Origin: Rhizobium sp. BG4
GTDB lineage: Bacteria > Pseudomonadota > Alphaproteobacteria > Rhizobiales > Rhizobiaceae
Direction of reading: 5' to 3'
Assembly (NCBI RefSeq): GCF_016864575.1
Contig: NZ_CP044125.1
Location: 3,702,001-3,766,000, forward strand
Length of the DNA stretch: 64,000 bases
Made by a program: the position numbers and the translations under genes. Positions 59,252 to 64,000 of the stretch are shown in pieces. The notes beneath the pieces were generated by a model, which was given only the letters and a program-made list of their open reading frames with translations, searched no databases and was not told where the DNA came from. Numbering within the stretch: the stretch's first letter is position 1; each line of letters opens with the position of its first letter.

Positions 59252-60097
59252 GTGAACGGTCAGGAAAACGAAACGAGTAGTGAGAAGGAGCGGGACATCG
59301 TGCTTTCGGCGCGCGACGTCACCGTCGGCTTCGGCTCGAAGATCGTGCTCGACAATCTCAATCTCGATATCTACCGCGGCGAGATCCTCGGTTTCGTAGG
59401 TGCCTCCGGTACGGGCAAGTCGGTGCTGATGCGCACGATCCTGCGCCTGTTGCCGCGCCAGTCGGGCACCATCGAAATCCTCGGCCAGAATTTCGACGAA
59501 CTGAACGAGAGCGAGCGCAACTCGCTCGACATGCGCCTCGGCGTTCTCTTCCAGCAAGGCGCGCTGTTTTCGTCGCTGACCGTCAAGGAAAACATCCAGG
59601 TGCCGATGCGCGAATATCTGGATCTGCCGAAATCGCTGATGGACGAGCTCGCACATCTGAAGATCAAGCTCGTCGGCCTCGCGGCCGATGCGGCCGACAA
59701 ATATCCCTCGGAGCTTTCGGGCGGCATGATCAAGCGCGCGGCACTTGCCCGCGCCCTGGCGCTCGATCCCGATCTCGTCTTCCTGGACGAGCCGACATCG
59801 GGCCTCGACCCGATTGGTGCGGCCGAATTCGACGACCTCATTGCCAGGCTGCGCGATACGCTGGGCCTCACCGTCTACATGGTGACCCACGATCTCGACA
59901 GCCTGTTTTCCGTCTGTGACCGTATTGCCGTGCTCGGAAAGAAGCGGGTAATGGTGGAAGGGACGATCGACGACATGCTGGCCTACGACGATCCGTGGGT
60001 TCAGTCCTATTTCAAGGGCAAGCGCGCACGCTCGATCGTGCCGCAGGAAGAGACCGCCGCCGCTCGCGCCGGCAGTCACGACAGCCGCGGGAAGTGA
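59252..60097 (+). CDS. mlaF: MlaF-type lipid ABC transporter ATPase
   Basis: 281 residues. Walker A GASGTGKS, Q-loop FQQGALFSSLTV (typical of Mla/TTG2A ATPases), signature LSGGMIKR and Walker B LVFLDEPTSGLDP are intact. It powers lipid movement between the membranes with MlaE. Start is GTG at 59252, seven bases after AGGG; TTG at 59246 is possible. It begins nine bases after the mlaE stop. Confidence 0.93.
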   Translation: MNGQENETSSEKERDIVLSARDVTVGFGSKIVLDNLNLDIYRGEILGFVGASGTGKSVLMRTILRLLPRQSGTIEILGQNFDELNESERNSLDMRLGVLFQQGALFSSLTVKENIQVPMREYLDLPKSLMDELAHLKIKLVGLAADAADKYPSELSGGMIKRAALARALALDPDLVFLDEPTSGLDPIGAAEFDDLIARLRDTLGLTVYMVTHDLDSLFSVCDRIAVLGKKRVMVEGTIDDMLAYDDPWVQSYFKGKRARSIVPQEETAAARAGSHDSRGK

Positions 60098-60106
60098 CCG
60101 GAGACG

Positions 60107-61477
60107 ATGGAAACCAAAGCGAACTACACGATTGTCGGCATCTTCACCGTTCTGGTGATCGCAGCGGCGTTCGGCTTCGTCTACTGGATGGCGGAATACG
60201 GCCGCAGCGGCCCGATGGCCGAGCTTGTCGTGCGCATTCCGGGATCGGCAAACGGCCTCAGCGTCGGCTCGCCGGTCCGCTTCAACGGTATCCAGGTCGG
60301 CTCCGTCAAGTCGCTGTCGATCGATGCGGACGATCCGCAATATTCGCTGGCCTTCACCGAAGTGCGCGTCGATGCGCCGATCTATCCCTCGACCAAGGCG
60401 ATCCTTGAAATCCAGGGCCTGACGGGTGCTGCCTATATCGAAATGTCGGGCGGCAAGGTCGGCGAGGAGAACATCCTGCAGAAGTCGATCGACAGCGGCA
60501 AGCGCGCCGTCATCGTCGCCGATCAGTCGAGCGTGACGAACCTTCTGGCGACCGCCGACAAGATCCTCGACCGTGCCAACGATGCGGTCGGGCAGGTGCA
60601 GGGCTTCGTGCAGGACGCGCGCGGACCGCTGACCAAGACGCTGCAGAATGCCGAGACTTTCTCGGATGCGCTCGCCAAGAATTCCGGCAATATCGACAGC
60701 TTCCTGCAGAGTGTCGGGCAGCTTTCCGAGACCGTCCGCAACGTCTCCGGCAAGGTGGATTCGACGCTTGCCGCCGTCGAGGCGCTGGTCAAGGCCGTCG
60801 ATGCCAAGAAGATCGATACGATCCTCGCCAACGCCGAAAAGGTCAGCAAGGACGTTGCCGACGCCTCGGGCGGCCTGAAGGGCGCGATCGACAAGTTCGA
60901 CCAGACGGCAACGACCTTCAACGATGTCGGCAAGAAGGCGCAGGTGGCGCTAGACCGCGTCGACACGCTGGTGGCGCAGATCGATCCGCAGAAGCTGAAA
61001 GGCACCGTCGACGACATCTCGCAGGCGACCAAGGACGCGCGCGTTGCCGTCGCCTCGATCCGCGACGTTGCCAATACGGTTTCGTCGCATCAGAAGGACA
61101 TCAACCAGACGATCCAGGACGTCTCGCAGATGGCGAACAAGCTGAACTCGGCTTCGACGCGTGTCGACGGCATCCTGATCAAGCTCGATGCGCTGCTCGG
61201 CACCGACAATTCGCAGTCGCTGTTTGCCGAGGCGCGCGACACGCTGGAATCCTTCAAGAAGGTCGCCGACAACCTGAATGCCCGCATCGGGCCGATCGCC
61301 GACAATCTGCAGAAATTCTCGAGCGGTGGTCTGCGTGACGTGCAGTCGCTGGTCAACGATACGCGCAGCACGGTGCAGAACCTCAACGACGCGATCAGCA
61401 ATTTCGACAAGAACCCGCAGCGCCTGATCTTCGGTGGCGATACGGTGAAGCAATATGACGGCCGGACACGCCGTTGA
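60107..61477 (+). CDS. mlaD: MlaD-type MCE-domain protein with long coiled-coil extension
   Basis: 456 residues. A membrane anchor (about 8-28), one MCE domain (about 38-115; IPGSANGLSVGSPVRFNGIQVG) and a 340-residue helical extension (about 130-440) rich in D/A/K/T/V heptads such as VDAKKIDTILANAEKVSKDVADASGG. E. coli MlaD is about 183 residues, so the extension is unusual and could form a periplasm-spanning tube or needle as in other long MCE proteins. Starts ten bases after mlaF. Confidence 0.9.
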   Translation: METKANYTIVGIFTVLVIAAAFGFVYWMAEYGRSGPMAELVVRIPGSANGLSVGSPVRFNGIQVGSVKSLSIDADDPQYSLAFTEVRVDAPIYPSTKAILEIQGLTGAAYIEMSGGKVGEENILQKSIDSGKRAVIVADQSSVTNLLATADKILDRANDAVGQVQGFVQDARGPLTKTLQNAETFSDALAKNSGNIDSFLQSVGQLSETVRNVSGKVDSTLAAVEALVKAVDAKKIDTILANAEKVSKDVADASGGLKGAIDKFDQTATTFNDVGKKAQVALDRVDTLVAQIDPQKLKGTVDDISQATKDARVAVASIRDVANTVSSHQKDINQTIQDVSQMANKLNSASTRVDGILIKLDALLGTDNSQSLFAEARDTLESFKKVADNLNARIGPIADNLQKFSSGGLRDVQSLVNDTRSTVQNLNDAISNFDKNPQRLIFGGDTVKQYDGRTRR

Positions 61478-61503
61478 TCTGGGGAAAGCAGGGGAAGCGT
61501 AAT

Positions 61504-62121
61504 ATGGCCGTATCGCATCTGTTGGCGCGCCGTTCATTGCTGGCGAGAGCAGCCTTCACGTTGCCGCTGGTGGCGCTGACCCTTGCCGGCTGCGGCACGG
61601 GCGCCAAGAACGACACCTATGATCTCTCGGCTGCGATGGCCGATGGAGCCGGCCCGGCCGCCAAGCGCAGCCAGATCCTGGTGCCGGAGCCGACGGCGCT
61701 GCAGGCGCTGAACAGCGAACAGATCGTGGTGCGCGTTTCGCCCTCCGAAATCCAGTATCTGGCCCGCTCGCAGTGGAGCGACAAGCTGCCCCGCATGGTG
61801 CAGTCGAAGCTGGTCGAAGCCTATGAGAATTCCGGCAAGCTCGGCGGCGTCGGCAAGCCCGGACAGGGGCTGGCGATCGACTATCAGGTCGTGACCGATA
61901 TCCGCGCTTTCGAGATCGACAGCAGCAAGGGCAGCCAGGCCGTCGTCGAGATCTCTGCGAAGATCATCAACGACCGCAACGGCACGGTGCGTGCGCAGAA
62001 GGTATTCCGCGCCGCGGTGCCGGCCGGTGGCGGAGCGGCCGATGGCATGGTCAAGGCGCTCGACCGGTCGTTCTCCTCAGTCACGACGCAGATTGTCGAC
62101 TGGACGCTGCAGTCCATCTGA
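61504..62121 (+). CDS. ABC-type transport auxiliary lipoprotein (PqiC/DUF330 family)
   Basis: 205 residues with a lipoprotein signal: hydrophobic core and lipobox L-A-G-C with Cys30. The mature part is the ABC_trans_aux domain seen in PqiC and in lipoproteins of MCE systems, which binds the MCE protein at the outer membrane. It is the fourth gene of the operon, 26 bases after mlaD. ATG at 61504 follows GGGGAAGC; a start at 61474 is open but poor. No MlaA or MlaC gene is adjacent. Confidence 0.88.
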   Translation: MAVSHLLARRSLLARAAFTLPLVALTLAGCGTGAKNDTYDLSAAMADGAGPAAKRSQILVPEPTALQALNSEQIVVRVSPSEIQYLARSQWSDKLPRMVQSKLVEAYENSGKLGGVGKPGQGLAIDYQVVTDIRAFEIDSSKGSQAVVEISAKIINDRNGTVRAQKVFRAAVPAGGGAADGMVKALDRSFSSVTTQIVDWTLQSI

Positions 62122-62219
62122 TACCGGATATCGGCGGCGAACAAGAAAAATTGGCTGCCGATGTCGGAACATGAAGTGCCGGGACGTCCTTTGCTAAACC
62201 GATAGCAAGGAGACAGAGA

Positions 62220-62873
<654 letters not shown>

Positions 62874-62876
62874 CGA

Positions 62877-63740
62877 TCAGTTGGCCGGAACGGCGGCGGT
62901 GGCGGCCGACGGGTCGGCGGCAGCCGTTGCGGCCGTGGGAGCGCCGATCAGCGCGGCGTCCAGCATGGCGGCCATCTTGTCGTCGCGGATTGCCGCGGTC
63001 TTCTCGCCCATGACGACGCCGACGACATGGCGGCCGTCCTTGTTGACCGAGGTTACGACGTTATAGCCGGATGCATCCGTGTAGCCGGTCTTGATGCCAT
63101 CGGCGCCCTGATAGCGGTACATGACATTGTTGTGGCCGCGCAGTTTCATGCCGCGGAACTGGAAACCGCGCATGGAGAACATCTTGAACTCTTCCGGATA
63201 GTCACGGATCAGTGATGCTCCGAGGGTCGCCATGTCGCGCGCCGTCGTCACCTGCTCGGGATCGGGAAGACCCGACGGGTTCTTGAAGACGGTATTGGTC
63301 ATGCCGAGCTGATGGGCCTTTGCGGTCATCAGCTTGCCGAAGGTATCTTCGGAGCCGCCGAGCTGTTCGGCGATCGCGACAGCGGCGTCATTGGCCGAGA
63401 GAACGATGATGCCTTCGACCGCTTCGCGCACGGTGACCTTGCGGCCGGCGCCGACGGCGAGCTTGAAGGGCTCCTTGCTCTCGGCATTTTCCGACATGGT
63501 CAGCTTCTGGTCCCAGCTGAGGCGGCCGGCATGCATGGCCTCGAAAGCCAGGTAGAGCGTCATCATCTTGGTCAGCGATGCCGGGTAGTTGAGATCGTCC
63601 TGATTGGCGCTCGCCAGGACCTGGCCCGTCTGCGCGTCCATCAGGAAGCTTGCCTGTCCGGCCGAGGATGTGGAGGCCAGTCCGAGGAACAGGGAAGCGG
63701 AGAACGCTGCGGAGAGAAGCAGCGGCATGGTCTTTGGCAT
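62877..63740 (-). CDS. D-alanyl-D-alanine carboxypeptidase (penicillin-binding, S11 family)
   Basis: 287 residues. Signal peptide about 1-27 (SSA). The three penicillin-binding motifs are intact: S-L-T-K (Ser55, Lys58), S-A-N (Ser115-Asn117) and K-T-G (Lys217). It removes the terminal D-Ala of peptidoglycan stem peptides in the periplasm. It is shorter than DacA/DacC and lacks their C-terminal PBP5 beta domain and amphipathic anchor, ending instead in a low-complexity A-T-A-A tail. ATG at 63740; a TTG six codons upstream is also open. Confidence 0.92.
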   Translation of the reverse strand: MPKTMPLLLSAAFSASLFLGLASTSSAGQASFLMDAQTGQVLASANQDDLNYPASLTKMMTLYLAFEAMHAGRLSWDQKLTMSENAESKEPFKLAVGAGRKVTVREAVEGIIVLSANDAAVAIAEQLGGSEDTFGKLMTAKAHQLGMTNTVFKNPSGLPDPEQVTTARDMATLGASLIRDYPEEFKMFSMRGFQFRGMKLRGHNNVMYRYQGADGIKTGYTDASGYNVVTSVNKDGRHVVGVVMGEKTAAIRDDKMAAMLDAALIGAPTAATAAADPSAATAAVPAN

Positions 63741-63937
63741 CGAATGTGATCTCTTCAAAACGGCGGCAGCACGCTGGCAACCTGCATAGGGTCGTGACGG
63801 AGTGACGTTGTCTGGCCCGCCGGGTTGAGCAAATCTACGGCATTATGACAAGCGTGTCTTGCTGATAAGCCCGGATTTACGGCGGCCGTTTGTCTCACTT
63901 TGCCGTGAGGCGCTTTCGATACCGCATTGCTGAAACG

Positions 63938-63968
63938 GAAAAGGGCCGCGGATGAAGCGGCCCTTTTC
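63938..63968. terminator. Terminator hairpin near the right end
   Basis: GAAAAGGGCCGC and GCGGCCCTTTTC form a 12-bp stem with a 7-base loop and A/T runs on both sides. No gene in the window ends here on the plus strand; it probably serves a minus-strand gene beyond the right edge. Confidence 0.75.
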
Positions 63969-64000
63969 TTGTACTTAACTGCGATTTCGCTTCCGTTAGG

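Noticed and set aside
58121..60340. 739-residue open frame antisense to mlaE and mlaF
   Set aside because: Covers two clear ABC transporter genes on the other strand and shows His/Arg/Asp-rich composition typical of shadow frames.

Overview
The window reads as ordinary chromosomal DNA of a Rhizobiales bacterium, most likely Rhizobium or a close relative. It is GC-rich, densely packed and uniform in codon use. Family markers support this placement: a PleC/DivJ/PdhS-type histidine kinase, a RopA-type alphaproteobacterial porin, class II DAHP synthase, the malic enzyme-phosphotransacetylase fusion, Usg, DUF2865 and a BluB that keeps the Sinorhizobium residue numbering. I see no rRNA, tRNA, CRISPR array, insertion sequence, integrase or phage gene. 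The species assignment is inference from remembered families; no database search was possible.

Layout. 1-6.1 kb: 3' part of cobT, dgkA, a sensor kinase, a secreted-type nuclease, an Fe-S uracil-DNA glycosylase, an Lrp/AsnC regulator, an AlkD-like glycosylase and a beta-hydroxyacid dehydrogenase. 6.3-10.2 kb: the sulfonate operon ssuADCB. 10.2-11.7 kb: a tightly overlapped GST/ArsR/AHSA1 operon. 12-16 kb: TPR methyltransferase, Usg, and a polar amino-acid ABC importer (binding protein and two permeases, no ATPase). 16-24 kb: a large OmpA-like envelope protein with a Gln/Pro-rich linker, molybdenum cofactor genes mobB, mobA and moaA, a DMT exporter, a tiny Pro-rich ORF, a DUF971 protein and LtrA. 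24-27 kb: MarR and a divergent hydrolase, an FMN-split-barrel protein, and a diguanylate cyclase. 27-32 kb: class I fumarase, porin and class II fumarase.

32-39.5 kb: L,D-transpeptidase, gph, rpiA, a DUF2059 protein, glutathione reductase and a vWA TadG-like protein. 39.8-43.4 kb: aroG and a second TadG/TadE pair. 43.7-52.2 kb: GFA enzyme, DUF1003, an LTA-synthase-like sulfatase, nadE, a NYN-domain protein, a TolB-like propeller, a cobalamin riboswitch with bluB, and a DUF2865 protein. 52.3-64 kb: malic enzyme, LpxH-like phosphoesterase, MFS transporter, dipeptide epimerase, an Mla-type lipid transport operon (permease, ATPase, MCE protein, lipoprotein), a GST and a penicillin-binding DD-carboxypeptidase.

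Themes. Several genes maintain the envelope: L,D-transpeptidase, DD-carboxypeptidase, Mla system, OmpA-like protein, porin, LpxH-like enzyme, LTA-like enzyme and dipeptide epimerase. Central metabolism is represented by both fumarase classes, malic enzyme, rpiA, aroG and nadE. Two cobalamin lower-ligand genes (cobT and bluB) lie about 50 kb apart, the second under a B12 riboswitch. I found no clearly new multi-gene defence or mobile system. The most interesting unexplained signals are cis-regulatory: long perfect inverted repeats in intergenic gaps, a hairpin that buries a Shine-Dalgarno sequence, and a perfect MarR-type operator.
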